64,000 nucleotides of DNA from Agromyces salentinus (GCF_009749395.1 NZ_WBIR01000001.1:372001-436000); one strand, 5' to 3'; counted from the stretch's first letter, positions 16,732 through 26,500 are shown. Made by a program: numbers and translations. The notes: generated from the letters alone by a model not told the origin.

Positions 16732-19319
16732 CCCCGACGCTCCGGAGCGGTGTCGTTCGCCGCACGCAGCATGGCGCCGCCCGGGGCGAGGACCGACGCG
16801 TCCACGGCCGGGACGCCGCCACCGGCGCGCGCGCGCACGGTGAAGACATGCTCCTCCCCCGGCAGCAGGGTGACCAGCTGGTCGTCGGCGATCAGGGCAT
16901 CGCCCGGGAGGCCGGCGAGGTCGGCGAGGCGGTCGGTGAACAGGCACAGGTCGAGCAGCAGCGTCTCGGCCCGCACGGTCACGGCGACGGAATCGCCGCG
17001 CCGCTCGACGCTCGCGGACCATCGCGCCCGAGGCAGCGCGGCAACGCGGTCGGGCACGAACAGCCAGCTCGCGCGGTGCCCGTCGGAGTCGGCCACGAGG
17101 ATCGAGTCGGTCGGGTCCTCGGGGCTCGCGAGCGCGGCACCGAACCGGGCGCGGGCGTTCAGGCCCGGCTCAGCCCGCAGCTCGAGGACCTCGGATGCCA
17201 TCTCGCGGCCGTCGAGGGCGAGTCGGCGAACGCGCACCGAGGCGTTCCAGGGCTCGGCGGCGTCGTTCACCGCGACCAGGTCGAGCCCGCCGTCGCCCGT
17301 CGGGTCCTGCGTGCCGCCCGGGCGGACCGGCTGGATCGTGAGCAGCCGCGGCGCGAAGGACCGGCGGAGCGCGAACCACAGCGGCTTCTCGATGCCGTCG
17401 GAATCGACGGCCGACCAGCTGAGCACGGGCCAGCAGTCATTGAGCTGCCAGATGATCACGCCCGCACCGCGGTCACGGCTGCGGAGCCATTCCGTGCCGA
17501 CCCGCTCGGCGCGCGCCTGCACGAGCTGGGTGTGGAACAGCCAGTCGTCCTCGCCGTCGGGCGTGGGGAAGTGCGGCTGCACGCCACGCGCGAGCTTGTG
17601 CATGCCCTCGGATGCACGCATGTGATGCGCCACCTGGGGGTTGGCGGGCAGCAGCGGCCCCTCGGTCACGGCCTTGCGCAACGTGGTGGCGGCCGGCGGG
17701 GCGCACCAGCCCATCTCCGAGACGAAGGCGGGATCGCTCGCACGGTACTCCGTGAAGTCGCGGTTGTTCCAGATGTCCCACAGGTGGCTGGGCCCCGAGG
17801 CGTGGTCGTTCGCGTTCGCTCCCGGGATCGTCGACCACGGGCTGTTCGGGAGGTACGGGCGCGTGGGGTCGAGCTCGGCGACGATCGCGGGCAGGAGATC
17901 GGTGTAGAAGCCCTCGCCCCAGGTGCGGTGCTCGCCGAGGAGGTCCTCCCAGCCCCACTCCTCATGGCCCCACACGCACTCGTTGCCGCCGCACCAGACC
18001 GCGACCGAAGCGTGGCTGGAGAGCCGGGCCACCGCCTGCTCGGCCTCGGTGCGGATGAGCTCCGCCATGCCGCCGGTCTCGTCGTAGCCGGCGCAGGCGA
18101 AGAGGAAGTCGTGCCAGACGAGGATGCCGCGCCGGTCGCAGCCGTCGAGGAACTCCTCGGTGGCGAAGTAGCCGCCGCCCCAGATGCGGAGGAGGTTCGC
18201 ATTGCCGTCCACGGCCTGGTCGAGGCGCTGCGAGAGGCGATCGGCGGTGACCTCGGCGATGAAGGGGTCCTCGGGGATCCAGTTGTAGCCCCGGATGCGG
18301 ATCCGGCGCCCGTTGACGACGATGGCCCACTGCTCGCCCGCGGCATCAGGGGTCGCGACCGTCTGCACGGAGCGCACGCCGATCGCGTGCTGCCGGCTGT
18401 CCAGCGGAGCGCCCTCGGCTCCGAGAAGCTCGACCGTCAGCTCGTAGAGGGGCTGGTCGCCGTAGCCGACCGGCCACCACAGCTGCGGATCCACGAGTTC
18501 GAGCGGGACCGTCGTGTCGGCGCCGCCGTCGGCGACCGCGCCATCGGCCCGCGCCACGAGCTCGCCGCTCGGGTCCCGGAGGGTGGCGACGATGCGTGCC
18601 CCGCCGGATGCCGCGGCCTCCGCGAGCTCCGCCCGGACGACGACGTCGACGCGCGCGGAGCGGTGGTCGTCGGCGAGCGCGACCAGCGGGCGCACGTGCT
18701 CGATGCGGCCCGTCCATGTCTCGATCGCGATGGGCTGCCAGATGCCCGCCGTGATGTAGTGCGGCCCCCAGTCCCAGCCGAAGTTGCAGGCGCTCTTGCG
18801 GATGTACGGGTAGGGCTCGTCGTAGGGCGTCGGGAGCGGCCCGAAGGTCCGCTCCCGCTCGGCGGCGGCCGCCCAGGCCGATTCGAAGACCACCTCGATC
18901 CGGTTCGTGCCCTCGACGAGGTGCCGCCGGACGTCCCAACGGTGGCGGATGTGCTGGTCGTCGGTGGTCGCGACGACCTCCCCGTTGAGCATCACGGTCG
19001 CCACGGTGTCCAGGCCGTCGGCCACGAGTTCGGTCACGCCGTCGGCGGGGCGCCACTCGAACGAGCGCGAGTAGCTCCACCGTGAGTGGCCGATCCACAT
19101 CTGGTCCCGCTCGCGCAGGGCGACATCCGGATCCTCCAGCAGGCCCGCGCGGAGGAGGTCCGTGTGCACCTGGCCCGGCACGAGGGCCTCGACCGAGAGG
19201 CTGCGCAGCTCGTCGGGTGCTCCCTCCCCCGCGTCGATGAGGCGAAGGTGCCAGGCACCGCCGAGGTCCGTCCGGTCGAGGAGGACGGCGGGCGCGCTTG
19301 CGTGATCGAGAAGGGTCAT
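16728..19319 (-). CDS. GH2 family beta-mannosidase
   Basis: 863-aa cytoplasmic exo-beta-mannosidase, which removes mannose from non-reducing ends of manno-oligosaccharides. An N-terminal sugar-binding jelly roll (LGGAWHLRLIDAGEG, LVPGQVHTDLLRAG) is followed by an Ig-like region and the TIM barrel, with acid/base Glu in WCGGNECVWG (about 448) and nucleophile Glu in FVSEMGW (about 534). No signal peptide. ATG 19319 has AGGAG seven bases upstream. It is the first gene of an operon reading into the ROK kinase, the secreted GH5 and the GH26. Promoter and operator lie at 19420-19473. Confidence 0.9.
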   Translation of the reverse strand: MTLLDHASAPAVLLDRTDLGGAWHLRLIDAGEGAPDELRSLSVEALVPGQVHTDLLRAGLLEDPDVALRERDQMWIGHSRWSYSRSFEWRPADGVTELVADGLDTVATVMLNGEVVATTDDQHIRHRWDVRRHLVEGTNRIEVVFESAWAAAAERERTFGPLPTPYDEPYPYIRKSACNFGWDWGPHYITAGIWQPIAIETWTGRIEHVRPLVALADDHRSARVDVVVRAELAEAAASGGARIVATLRDPSGELVARADGAVADGGADTTVPLELVDPQLWWPVGYGDQPLYELTVELLGAEGAPLDSRQHAIGVRSVQTVATPDAAGEQWAIVVNGRRIRIRGYNWIPEDPFIAEVTADRLSQRLDQAVDGNANLLRIWGGGYFATEEFLDGCDRRGILVWHDFLFACAGYDETGGMAELIRTEAEQAVARLSSHASVAVWCGGNECVWGHEEWGWEDLLGEHRTWGEGFYTDLLPAIVAELDPTRPYLPNSPWSTIPGANANDHASGPSHLWDIWNNRDFTEYRASDPAFVSEMGWCAPPAATTLRKAVTEGPLLPANPQVAHHMRASEGMHKLARGVQPHFPTPDGEDDWLFHTQLVQARAERVGTEWLRSRDRGAGVIIWQLNDCWPVLSWSAVDSDGIEKPLWFALRRSFAPRLLTIQPVRPGGTQDPTGDGGLDLVAVNDAAEPWNASVRVRRLALDGREMASEVLELRAEPGLNARARFGAALASPEDPTDSILVADSDGHRASWLFVPDRVAALPRARWSASVERRGDSVAVTVRAETLLLDLCLFTDRLADLAGLPGDALIADDQLVTLLPGEEHVFTVRARAGGGVPAVDASVLAPGGAMLRAANDTAPERRG

Positions 19320-19419
19320 GTGGTTGCTCCTGATGGCCCGGCCAGGGCGTTCGGCCGGCGGGACCTGCGTCGGTGCATGGCCCGTCGGCGGACTGGTGGG
19401 ACGGCGTTGTACTCGGATC

Positions 19420-19448
19420 AGGATGCCGACACCGTTTCCCCGTGTCAA
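19420..19448 (-). promoter_or_regulatory. promoter of the beta-mannosidase operon
   Basis: On the minus strand a consensus -35 TTGACA (19448-19443) is followed after 17 bases by CATCCT (19425-19420), a weak -10. The spacer contains GACAC-N9-GTGTC, a possible further regulator site. The leader to ATG 19319 is about 95 bases. Confidence 0.55.
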
Positions 19449-19452
19449 GGGC

Positions 19453-19473
19453 TTACATGATTAATTTATGAAA
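19453..19473. promoter_or_regulatory. AT-rich operator upstream of the beta-mannosidase operon
   Basis: TTACAT-N9-ATGAAA, an inverted repeat with one mismatch, in an otherwise GC-rich region. It lies four bases upstream of the -35 and overlaps the stop codon of the LacI-like gene. A near-identical perfect copy sits three bases upstream of the -35 of the transporter operon (21699-21719), so both operons probably answer to one regulator, most likely the ROK protein. Confidence 0.65.
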
Positions 19474-20332
19474 TGGACGCCGGTGCACCGGTCGTCGATC
19501 GCTGCACGAGCGCGGCCCGATCGGCGCGCACCATCCCGGGCGTCGCACCCTCGATCGCGCGGACGATCGAGCGCGCCGCGAGCTCTCCGACGCCCTGGAC
19601 GTCGTGGCTCATCGCGGACAGCGGCGGCATCGCCAACTGGCAGAGTGCCGAGTCGTCCCACGCGAGGAGCGAGAGCTCGGCCGGGACCGCGATGCCCCGC
19701 TCCTGGGCGGCCCTGAGCCCGCCGATCGCCATGAGGTCGTTGTCGAACACGATCGCGGTGGGCCTCGGTTCGCGCTCGACGAGGGACAGCACGGCCTCGA
19801 ACCCCGATCGCTCCGAGTAGTCGCCCTCGACGCGCACGCGCTCGAGGCCCAGGTCGCCGGCGGTCGCGTCGAAGCTGGCGCTGCGGATCAGGGTGTGCGA
19901 CATGGCGGACGGGCCCGAGACGTGCGCGAGGCGGGCATGGCCGAGGCCGGCGAGATGGCGCACGGCGTCGGCCATCGCGAGGTCGTCCTCGGTCCAGACG
20001 GTCTCGAGGCCGCCCCCGGAGACGGGGTCGCTGATCGCCACGGCCGGCAGGCCGAGCCTCCGGACGAGCGCGATGCGCGGGTCTCCGGGCGACAGGTCGG
20101 CCAGGAGGACCCCGGCCACGTGGCCGTCACTCGCCCACCGCTCGTAGCAGGCCATCTCCTCGTCGCGCGTCGGCAGGACGTGCAGGAGCACCGCCCGACC
20201 GAGCGGACGGAGCACCCGTTCGGCGCCGGCGACCAACTCGTGGAAGTACGGCTCGTCGCCGAGCACCTCGGACGGACGGGCCAGCACGAGGCCGATCGGA
20301 CGGGGCTGAGCGACCCCTGCGTCGATGTCCAT
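19466..20332 (-). CDS. LacI/GalR-type sugar-sensor protein lacking the HTH domain
   Basis: 288 aa. The whole chain matches the periplasmic-binding-protein-like effector half of LacI/GalR regulators: IGLVLARPSEVLGDEPYFHELV at the start, VAGVLLADLSP, RHLAGLGHARLAHVSGP, a FDNDLMAIGGLRAA segment and a C-terminal LSLLAWDDSALCQ. The usual 50-60-residue N-terminal HTH and hinge are absent. ATG 20332 has a good GAGGGA site, and only 110 bases separate it from the divergent ROK gene, so no room exists for a frameshifted HTH. It may be a degraded regulator, or a sensor that works through a partner. Context suggests a manno-oligosaccharide ligand. Confidence 0.8.
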   Translation of the reverse strand: MDIDAGVAQPRPIGLVLARPSEVLGDEPYFHELVAGAERVLRPLGRAVLLHVLPTRDEEMACYERWASDGHVAGVLLADLSPGDPRIALVRRLGLPAVAISDPVSGGGLETVWTEDDLAMADAVRHLAGLGHARLAHVSGPSAMSHTLIRSASFDATAGDLGLERVRVEGDYSERSGFEAVLSLVEREPRPTAIVFDNDLMAIGGLRAAQERGIAVPAELSLLAWDDSALCQLAMPPLSAMSHDVQGVGELAARSIVRAIEGATPGMVRADRAALVQRSTTGAPASIS

Positions 20333-20379
20333 GACTCCCTCTCGGCTGCGGCGCGCGCCGTGCGCCGCGGATCCTCAAC

Positions 20380-20386
20380 TAACCTA
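20380..20386. promoter_or_regulatory. overlapping divergent -10 boxes between the LacI-like and ROK genes
   Basis: TAACCT (20380-20385, plus strand) and TAGGTT (20386-20381, minus strand) overlap within an AT-richer island flanked by CAA and TTG. They are the only -10-like boxes in this 110-base intergenic stretch. No clear -35 was seen. Confidence 0.3.
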
Positions 20387-20442
20387 CTTGCATCCACGCC
20401 GCCCCGTCCGGGGGCGGCCGAGCTCGAATCGAGAGTGCACCC

Positions 20443-21660
20443 ATGGCGCGACGCGAGACCGCTGCCGGCCCGGGCAGCCGTGCGCTCGTCGTCGACCTGA
20501 TCCGTTCATCGGGCCCCATCAGCAGGGTCGAGCTGACGGAGGCGACCGGGCTGACCCAGCCGTCGATCTCCAACATCGTGCGCCGCCTCATCGACGACGG
20601 CGTGGTCCGTGAGACGGGCGCCACGATCGCCACGGGCGGCAAGCCCCGCACGCTCCTGACCATCAACTCGCGCGCCGTCTTCGGCATCGGCATCCAGCTG
20701 GGCGTCGAGAACGCCGTCTGCATCGCGACCGACACGACCGGAGGCGTCTTCGGACGCCAGTTGCTCGACGGCGCCGGCTCCGGCGAACCGCAGCAGGTGA
20801 TCGAGCGGCTCGCCCGCGACTACCGGGGATTCCTGGCCGGCCTCGGCATCGACGAGACCCGCGTCGCGGGGCTCTCGATCGTCACCCCGGGACCGATCGA
20901 CCTGCAGCGGGGCCTCGTCATCGGCCCGCCCTCGATGCAGCGATGGGTCGACTTCCCCCTGCGGGACGCCCTCGCCGAGCTCGTCTCGGTGCCGGTCCTG
21001 GTCGACAACGACTCGGCGGCCTCGGCACTCGGCGAGTTCTGGAGCCGGCAGATCTCCCGCGACGCCACGTACGCCTGCATCTACATGGGCAGCGGCATCG
21101 GCGCCGGCATCGTCGCGGGCGGCGCGCTCTACCGCGGCGCCTCCTCGAACCCGGCCGAGCTCGGCCACATCTCGATCGACGCCGCGGGCATCGAGTGCTT
21201 CTGCGGCAACCGCGGATGCCTCGAGCGCTACGCCGCGCCGCCCGCGGTCGTCGCCGCCGCCCGAGCGCATGCCGCGCTGAGCAGGGAGCTGGGCCTCGAC
21301 GCCGACACGGAACGGTCGTTCGACTCGATCGCCCGCGCCGCCGTGCAGGGACATCCTGCGGCGCTCGAACTGGTCGAGGCATCCGCGGGGCAGTTGGCGG
21401 TGGCCACGTTGAGCCTGGCCAACCTCTTCGACATCGATCGCATGACCCTCGCGGGATGGGGCTTCGCCATCGCCGGCTCGATCTACGCCCGCGCGATCCG
21501 GAACGCACTCGACCAGCGCGCGTTCGCACGCCGCGCGCACTCCGTGACCGTCGAGCTCTCGAGCAATCCCCGTGACACCGCCGCCGTCGGGGCGGCCGCC
21601 CTGATCCTGCAGAGCTCGCTCGCGCCCGGCCATGGCCCGAGCATGATCCGGTCGCACTGA
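20443..21660 (+). CDS. ROK family transcriptional regulator (NagC/XylR type)
   Basis: 405-aa ROK repressor. An N-terminal winged HTH (about residues 12-70: GPISRVELTEATGLTQPSIS, NIVRRLIDDGVV) precedes a ROK sugar-binding/kinase-like domain with GSGIGAGIV and the zinc motif ELGHI...CFCGNRGCLE. Such proteins bind AT-rich palindromes and release them on binding a sugar or sugar phosphate. It sits between the two operons that carry the AT-rich TTACAT-N9-ATGTAA-type operator, so it is the best candidate to bind it. ATG 20443 follows GAGAG. Confidence 0.9.
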   Translation: MARRETAAGPGSRALVVDLIRSSGPISRVELTEATGLTQPSISNIVRRLIDDGVVRETGATIATGGKPRTLLTINSRAVFGIGIQLGVENAVCIATDTTGGVFGRQLLDGAGSGEPQQVIERLARDYRGFLAGLGIDETRVAGLSIVTPGPIDLQRGLVIGPPSMQRWVDFPLRDALAELVSVPVLVDNDSAASALGEFWSRQISRDATYACIYMGSGIGAGIVAGGALYRGASSNPAELGHISIDAAGIECFCGNRGCLERYAAPPAVVAAARAHAALSRELGLDADTERSFDSIARAAVQGHPAALELVEASAGQLAVATLSLANLFDIDRMTLAGWGFAIAGSIYARAIRNALDQRAFARRAHSVTVELSSNPRDTAAVGAAALILQSSLAPGHGPSMIRSH

Positions 21661-21698
21661 CGCGTGCTCGACCCGAGGTTCCGGCTCATGTATCTCAT

Positions 21699-21719
21699 TT
21701 ACATAAATTACTAATGTAA
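21699..21719. promoter_or_regulatory. AT-rich operator upstream of the mannan transporter operon
   Basis: A perfect inverted repeat TTACAT-N9-ATGTAA with an AAATTACTA centre. It ends three bases before the -35 hexamer TTGACA (21723-21728). The same element occurs with one half-site change at 19453-19473, in the same position relative to the mannosidase -35. Confidence 0.7.
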
Positions 21720-21722
21720 GTC

Positions 21723-21751
21723 TTGACATCCCCGTGAACGCCGTTCACTCT
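21723..21751 (+). promoter_or_regulatory. promoter of the mannan transporter operon with internal palindrome
   Basis: -35 TTGACA (21723-21728), 17-base spacer, weak -10 CACTCT (21746-21751). A second palindrome GTGAAC-GCC-GTTCAC (21734-21748) lies between the boxes; its shape (symmetric around a CG-rich centre) resembles LacI-family operators. Confidence 0.55.
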
Positions 21752-21816
21752 TGTCACTGCGGATCGATCGATCCCTTCTGCACCTGTCGACGAAGACATC
21801 GAGGAGACACCAGACC

Positions 21817-23115
21817 ATGGCAACGAAGCATCTGCTGGCCACCGGCGCGCTGAGCGCCGTCGCGGCCCTTCTGCTGGCCGGCTGTTCAGCCGCCGGCGAC
21901 GGCGGCGGCAGCGACGGCGAGATCGCGGGCGAGATCACCGTGCTGACCAACCGCACCGACCTCGTCGACACGCTCTTCGCCGAGTACGGCGCGACGTTCG
22001 AGGAGAAGTACCCCGGCACCACGGTCAAGTTCGAGGGCATCACGAACTACGACCAGGACGTCACGACCCGCCTCGCGGGCGGCTCCGCCGGCGACGTCCT
22101 CGCGCTGCCCAACGGCCTCACCGAGGGCCAGATCACCGAGTTCTTCGAGCCGCTCGGCTCGACCGAGGAGCTCGGCGAGAAGTACCGGTTCGCAAGCGAG
22201 TACTCCTACGACGGCGACACCTACGCGATCTCGGTCGGCGGCGTCGCCTCCGGCATGGTCGTGAACCAGCGGGTCTGGGCCGACGCCGGCATCACCGAGC
22301 CGCCGACCACGCCCGAGGACTTCCTCGCCGGTCTGAAGGCCATCAAGGCGAACAGCCCCGAGACCGTGCCGTACTACACGAACTACAAGGACGGCTGGCC
22401 CGTCACGTTCTTCGACAACGAGCGCGCGATCCTCGGCGACCCCGACATCCTCGAGGCCTGGCCCGAGGACCCGGCACTCTGGGAAGAGGGCAAGTACGCC
22501 TACATCGCCGACGGGCTCCTCTTCGACATCGTGCACGAGGGCCTCTCCGAGGAGGACCCGCTCACGACGAACTGGGAGCAGTCCAAGCCCGACCTCGCCG
22601 AGGGCAAGATCGCCTCGATGCTCCTCGGCTCCTGGGCCGTTCCCCAGATGAAGGCCGCTGCCGAGGAGATCGGCGCCGACCCCGCCGACATCGCGTTCTG
22701 GCCGTTCCCATACCAGACCGACGGCACGTTCCACTCGAAGATCGCCGGCGACCGCGCGAGCGCGATCGCCTCCAACTCCTCCAACAAGGCGACCGCGAAG
22801 GCGTGGCTCGACTGGTTCATCGAGGAGTCCGGCTTCGCCGAGAGCCAGGGCTCGATCCCCGTGCCCAAGGACAGCGCGCTCCCCAAGGAGATCGAGGACT
22901 TCGCCGCGACCGGCGTCGAACTGCTCGAGCTGAACGCCGCCGGCGAGAACGCCGGCAAGGAGGCCGAGATCTACAAGCTCGCCGAGATCGACGGCACCAT
23001 CTACCGCCAGCAGCTCATCGACGTCGCCCGCGGAGCGGCCGACGGCGACTGGGAGTCGTTCACGGCAGACCTCAACGAGCGCTGGGGCACGGCGCAGGCC
23101 GACGTCATGGGCTGA
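21817..23115 (+). CDS. ABC transporter sugar-binding lipoprotein
   Basis: 432-aa extracellular solute-binding protein family 1 lipoprotein. The signal peptide ends in the lipobox LLAGCS, followed by a Gly/Ser/Asp-rich linker. Mature-protein features include ITVLTNRTDLVDT, a GDVLALPNG segment, KIASMLLGSWAVPQM and a late WLDWFIEES. It should capture manno-oligosaccharides made by the secreted GH5 and GH26 and pass them to the two permeases. ATG 21817 is preceded by GAGGAGA; an earlier in-frame ATG at 21751 would lie on the -10 box. No ATPase gene is present in the cluster, so a shared MsiK-type ATPase encoded elsewhere is likely. Confidence 0.9.
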   Translation: MATKHLLATGALSAVAALLLAGCSAAGDGGGSDGEIAGEITVLTNRTDLVDTLFAEYGATFEEKYPGTTVKFEGITNYDQDVTTRLAGGSAGDVLALPNGLTEGQITEFFEPLGSTEELGEKYRFASEYSYDGDTYAISVGGVASGMVVNQRVWADAGITEPPTTPEDFLAGLKAIKANSPETVPYYTNYKDGWPVTFFDNERAILGDPDILEAWPEDPALWEEGKYAYIADGLLFDIVHEGLSEEDPLTTNWEQSKPDLAEGKIASMLLGSWAVPQMKAAAEEIGADPADIAFWPFPYQTDGTFHSKIAGDRASAIASNSSNKATAKAWLDWFIEESGFAESQGSIPVPKDSALPKEIEDFAATGVELLELNAAGENAGKEAEIYKLAEIDGTIYRQQLIDVARGAADGDWESFTADLNERWGTAQADVMG

Positions 23116-23252
23116 CCCGCCCTCGATCCCTCGCGTCTTCGCGACCCCTCGACCGGCCGGCCCCGTCACCATCCGGGCCGGCCGGTCCCCACCTTCCGCC
23201 AGCACCACTCGCTCCCTCCGCACGACGAGGTGCGACACCGAAACGGACCAGC

Positions 23253-24245
23253 GTGACCACGACGAAATCCAATCCGCTCGGAAGCGGCGCCCCCAGCGCC
23301 GCGTTCGCGCGACTTCGCGGCATCCGCGATCCCGACGCCCCCGACGGCGGCGGGCCACCGAGCCGGCGGCGCATGAAGCTCCGCAGCGTCAACCGACTCA
23401 CGCCCTGGCTCTACTCCGCGGCGGCCCTCATCCTCCTGATCACCTTCACCTACATCCCGGTGGCGAACATGATCGGGTATAGCTTCACCGACTGGGACGG
23501 CCTCAGCCGCGAGCGCGACCTGGTGGGCCTCGACAACTACGTCAAGGTGTTCACCGATCCGCGGTACTGGCAGGTCTTCCTGGTCAGCATGTACTACTTC
23601 GTCGCCTCGTTCGCGCAGATCGCGATCGCGCTGTACTTCGCGACCGTGCTCTCCTTCAAGACGCGGTTCCGCAACTTCTTCAAGGGCGTGCTCTTCTTCC
23701 CGTACCTGCTGAACGGCGTCGCGGTCGGATTCGTCTTCCTGTACCTGTTCCAGCCGGGCGGCACGCTCGACCTGGTGCTCGGGTTCTTCGGCGTGCAGGA
23801 CACGCCGCTCTGGCTGGGAGACCCGGACATCGCGAACTTCTCCCTCGCGAGCACCTCGGTCTGGCGGTTCACGGGCCTCACGTTCGTGCTCTTCCTCGGC
23901 GCCATCCAGTCGATCCCCGGCGAACTCTACGAGGCCGCCGAGATCGACGGCGCCAACCGCTGGCAGCAGTTCCGGTTCATCATCGCCCCCGGCATCAAGC
24001 GCATCATCAGCCTGTCCTTCATCCTCGCGATCTCCGGAAGCCTCTCCGTGTTCGAGATCCCGTTCGTGATGACGAACGGCGCGAACGGCACGTCGACCTT
24101 CGTGATCCAGACCGTGCAGACGGCCTTCTACTTCCAGCGCGTGGGACTCGCCTCGGCGATGGCCGTGGTGCTGCTCCTCATCGTGCTGGTCATCACCTGG
24201 ATCCAGCGCCGAATGGTCCCAGACGAGGATGTGACGCTCTCATGA
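23253..24245 (+). CDS. sugar ABC transporter permease (MalF type)
   Basis: 330-aa inner-membrane permease with about six TM segments. The first TM is at about residues 50-72 ([20 protein letters not shown]), and the EAA loop reads [21 protein letters not shown] 23253 is used, giving a roughly 40-residue polar cytoplasmic tail; ATG 23373 would give a more ordinary N-terminus ([14 protein letters not shown]), and neither has a clear Shine-Dalgarno. The gap of 137 bases from the binding-protein gene contains a weak GC-rich symmetry that may set the level of binding protein over permease. Partner of the next permease. Confidence 0.88.
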   Translation: MTTTKSNPLGSGAPSAAFARLRGIRDPDAPDGGGPPSRRRMKLRSVNRLTPWLYSAAALILLITFTYIPVANMIGYSFTDWDGLSRERDLVGLDNYVKVFTDPRYWQVFLVSMYYFVASFAQIAIALYFATVLSFKTRFRNFFKGVLFFPYLLNGVAVGFVFLYLFQPGGTLDLVLGFFGVQDTPLWLGDPDIANFSLASTSVWRFTGLTFVLFLGAIQSIPGELYEAAEIDGANRWQQFRFIIAPGIKRIISLSFILAISGSLSVFEIPFVMTNGANGTSTFVIQTVQTAFYFQRVGLASAMAVVLLLIVLVITWIQRRMVPDEDVTLS

Positions 24246-25066
24246 AACGCGCGCTCGCCAACACCGGCAAGTACACCTCGCTCATCGCCGCGACGCTCGT
24301 CGTCCTGGTCCCGCTGCTCGTCGTGCTGTTCGCGTCGTTCAAGACCCGCGGCGAGTACGGATCGAGCGGCCCGCTCGACCCGCCGTCCGACTGGTTCAAC
24401 GTCGAGAACTTCATCGTCGCGTTCACGAGCGGGCGCATGGCGCTCGGGTTCTGGAACACGGGCCTGATCCTCGTCGTCTCGCTCATCGGCACGATCATCA
24501 TCGGCACGATGACGGCGTACGCCCTCGACCGCTTCGACTTCCGCGGCAAGCGGCTGGTGTTCTTCCTGTTCCTCGCGGCGACCCTCGTGCCGGGCGTGAC
24601 GACGCAGGTGGCGACGTTCCAGATCGTGAAGGGACTCGGCCTCGTCAACACCCCGTGGTCGGCGATCATCCTCTACATGGGGACCGACATCATCTCGATC
24701 TACATCTTCGTGCAGTTCATGCAGTCGATCCCGAAGTCCCTCGACGAGGCGGCGCTCGTCGACGGGGCGTCCCGGTTCCTGATCTATCGCAAGATCATCC
24801 TGCCGCTGCTCGCCCCGGCCATCGCGACCGTCGTCATCATCAAGGGCATCGGCATCTACAACGAGTTCTACATCCCATTCCTGTACATGCCGAGCCGCGA
24901 CCTCGCGGTCATCTCGACGGCGCTGTTCAACTTCAAGGGACCCTACGGCGCGAACTGGGAGGTCATCGCGGCGGGCACCATGATCGTCATCATCCCGACC
25001 GTCATCGTGTTCCTCGCCCTCCAGCGCTGGATCTACAACGGCGTCACCGCCGGGGCCACCAAGTGA
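24242..25066 (+). CDS. sugar ABC transporter permease (MalG type)
   Basis: 274-aa permease with six predicted TM helices. The EAA motif is [20 protein letters not shown], near residues 165-185. ATG 24242 overlaps the previous stop by four bases (ATGA), so the two permeases are coupled and probably form a heterodimer. Its own stop overlaps the GTG of the GH1 gene, so import and oligosaccharide cleavage are co-expressed. Confidence 0.9.
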   Translation: MKRALANTGKYTSLIAATLVVLVPLLVVLFASFKTRGEYGSSGPLDPPSDWFNVENFIVAFTSGRMALGFWNTGLILVVSLIGTIIIGTMTAYALDRFDFRGKRLVFFLFLAATLVPGVTTQVATFQIVKGLGLVNTPWSAIILYMGTDIISIYIFVQFMQSIPKSLDEAALVDGASRFLIYRKIILPLLAPAIATVVIIKGIGIYNEFYIPFLYMPSRDLAVISTALFNFKGPYGANWEVIAAGTMIVIIPTVIVFLALQRWIYNGVTAGATK

Positions 25067-26496
25067 GCGCAGCGCCGGCACGCGGCATCCGGATGCTGCC
25101 TCCCGACGTCCTGCTCGGCACCGCGACCGCCGCGTACCAGGTCGAGGGGGCGGCGGCCGAGGACGGCCGCGGACCCTCGATCTGGGACACCTTCAGCCAC
25201 GCGCCCGGACGCGTGCTGAACGGCGACACCGGCGATGTCGCGTGCGACCACTACCACCGGTGGGAGGCTGACCTCGACCTGATGGCCGAGCTGGGCGTCC
25301 AGGCGTACCGGTTCTCGATCTCCTGGTCGCGGGTGCTCCCGACCGGGCGCGGCGCGGTGAACCCGCGCGGGCTGGAGTTCTACGACCGGCTGGTCGACGG
25401 GCTCGTCGCGCGGGGCATCGCGCCCATCGCGACGCTCTACCACTGGGACCTGCCGCAGGCCCTCGAGGACGCGGGCGGCTGGACGAGCCGCGACACGGCG
25501 TACCGCTTCGCGGAGTTCGCCGGCGTCGCGGCCGGCGCGCTCGGCGACCGCGTGCACACCTGGCTCACGCTGAACGAGCCCTGGTGCGCCGCCTTCCTGG
25601 GCTATGCCGCCGACGTCCATGCGCCGGGTCGGGACGACCCGGCCGCGGGCCTCGCGGCGGCGCACCACATGAACCTCGGACACGGGCTCGCGGTCCCCGA
25701 GCTGCGCCGGCTCAGCACGGGGTCGCCCGATGTGTCGGCCACCCTCAACGTGCACCTCGTCAAGCCCGCTCCCGGCGCCTCGACCGAGGCCGTCGACCGC
25801 ATCGACCGGGTCGGCAACCAGGTCTGGCTCGGTCCGATGCTGCGCGGCGCATACCCCGCCGAGCTCTTCGCGGACACCGCGGCGGTGACCGACTGGGCGT
25901 TCGTGCACGACGGCGACGAGCGCCAGGCGCGGCAGCCGCTCGACCTGCTCGGGCTCAACTACTACCTGCCGATGGTGGTGCGCATGCCCGGCGAGGGGCC
26001 GGCGGATTCGCCCGCCCACGGCATCGCGGGCAACCCGTGGCCGGGCAGCGGCCACGTCGAGTTCATCCAGCCCGACGGACCGACCACGGCGATGGGCTGG
26101 GCCATCGACCCCGACGGCCTCGAGGAGCTGCTCGTGAAGATGCACGCCGACACCGGCCTGCCCCTCATGATCACCGAGAACGGCGCCGCGTTCCGCGACG
26201 AGCTCGTCGACGGCCGCGTGGCCGACGGCGAGCGCATCGCGTTCCTCGAAGCCCATTTCGCGGCGGCGTCCCGCGCGATCGAGCGCGGCGTCGACCTGCG
26301 CGGCTACCTCGTCTGGTCGCTCCTCGACAACTTCGAGTGGGCGTTCGGCTACGACCGGCGGTTCGGCATCGTGCACGTCGACTACGAGACCCAGGTGCGC
26401 ACGCCGAAGGACAGCGCGCGCTGGCTCGCCGGTCAGATCGCCGCCGGGCGGGAACAGCGCTCCGGCGCGGACCGCACGCCGTTCGTCGCGGGGTAA
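25063..26496 (+). CDS. GH1 family beta-glucosidase
   Basis: 477-aa cytoplasmic retaining glycosidase of family 1. Acid/base Glu is in TLNEPW (about residue 172), nucleophile Glu in ITENGAA (about 371); [15 protein letters not shown] and [18 protein letters not shown] are standard GH1 segments. No signal peptide. In a mannan locus it would remove beta-glucosyl residues from gluco-manno-oligosaccharides, which indicates that glucomannan rather than pure mannan is the target. GTG 25063 overlaps the permease stop (GTGA). Confidence 0.9.
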   Translation: MSAAPARGIRMLPPDVLLGTATAAYQVEGAAAEDGRGPSIWDTFSHAPGRVLNGDTGDVACDHYHRWEADLDLMAELGVQAYRFSISWSRVLPTGRGAVNPRGLEFYDRLVDGLVARGIAPIATLYHWDLPQALEDAGGWTSRDTAYRFAEFAGVAAGALGDRVHTWLTLNEPWCAAFLGYAADVHAPGRDDPAAGLAAAHHMNLGHGLAVPELRRLSTGSPDVSATLNVHLVKPAPGASTEAVDRIDRVGNQVWLGPMLRGAYPAELFADTAAVTDWAFVHDGDERQARQPLDLLGLNYYLPMVVRMPGEGPADSPAHGIAGNPWPGSGHVEFIQPDGPTTAMGWAIDPDGLEELLVKMHADTGLPLMITENGAAFRDELVDGRVADGERIAFLEAHFAAASRAIERGVDLRGYLVWSLLDNFEWAFGYDRRFGIVHVDYETQVRTPKDSARWLAGQIAAGREQRSGADRTPFVAG

Positions 26497-26500
26497 CCCC

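Noticed and set aside
20506..21729. A 407-codon minus-strand frame over the ROK gene
   Set aside because: The plus strand shows HTH and ROK motifs; the opposite frame shows none.
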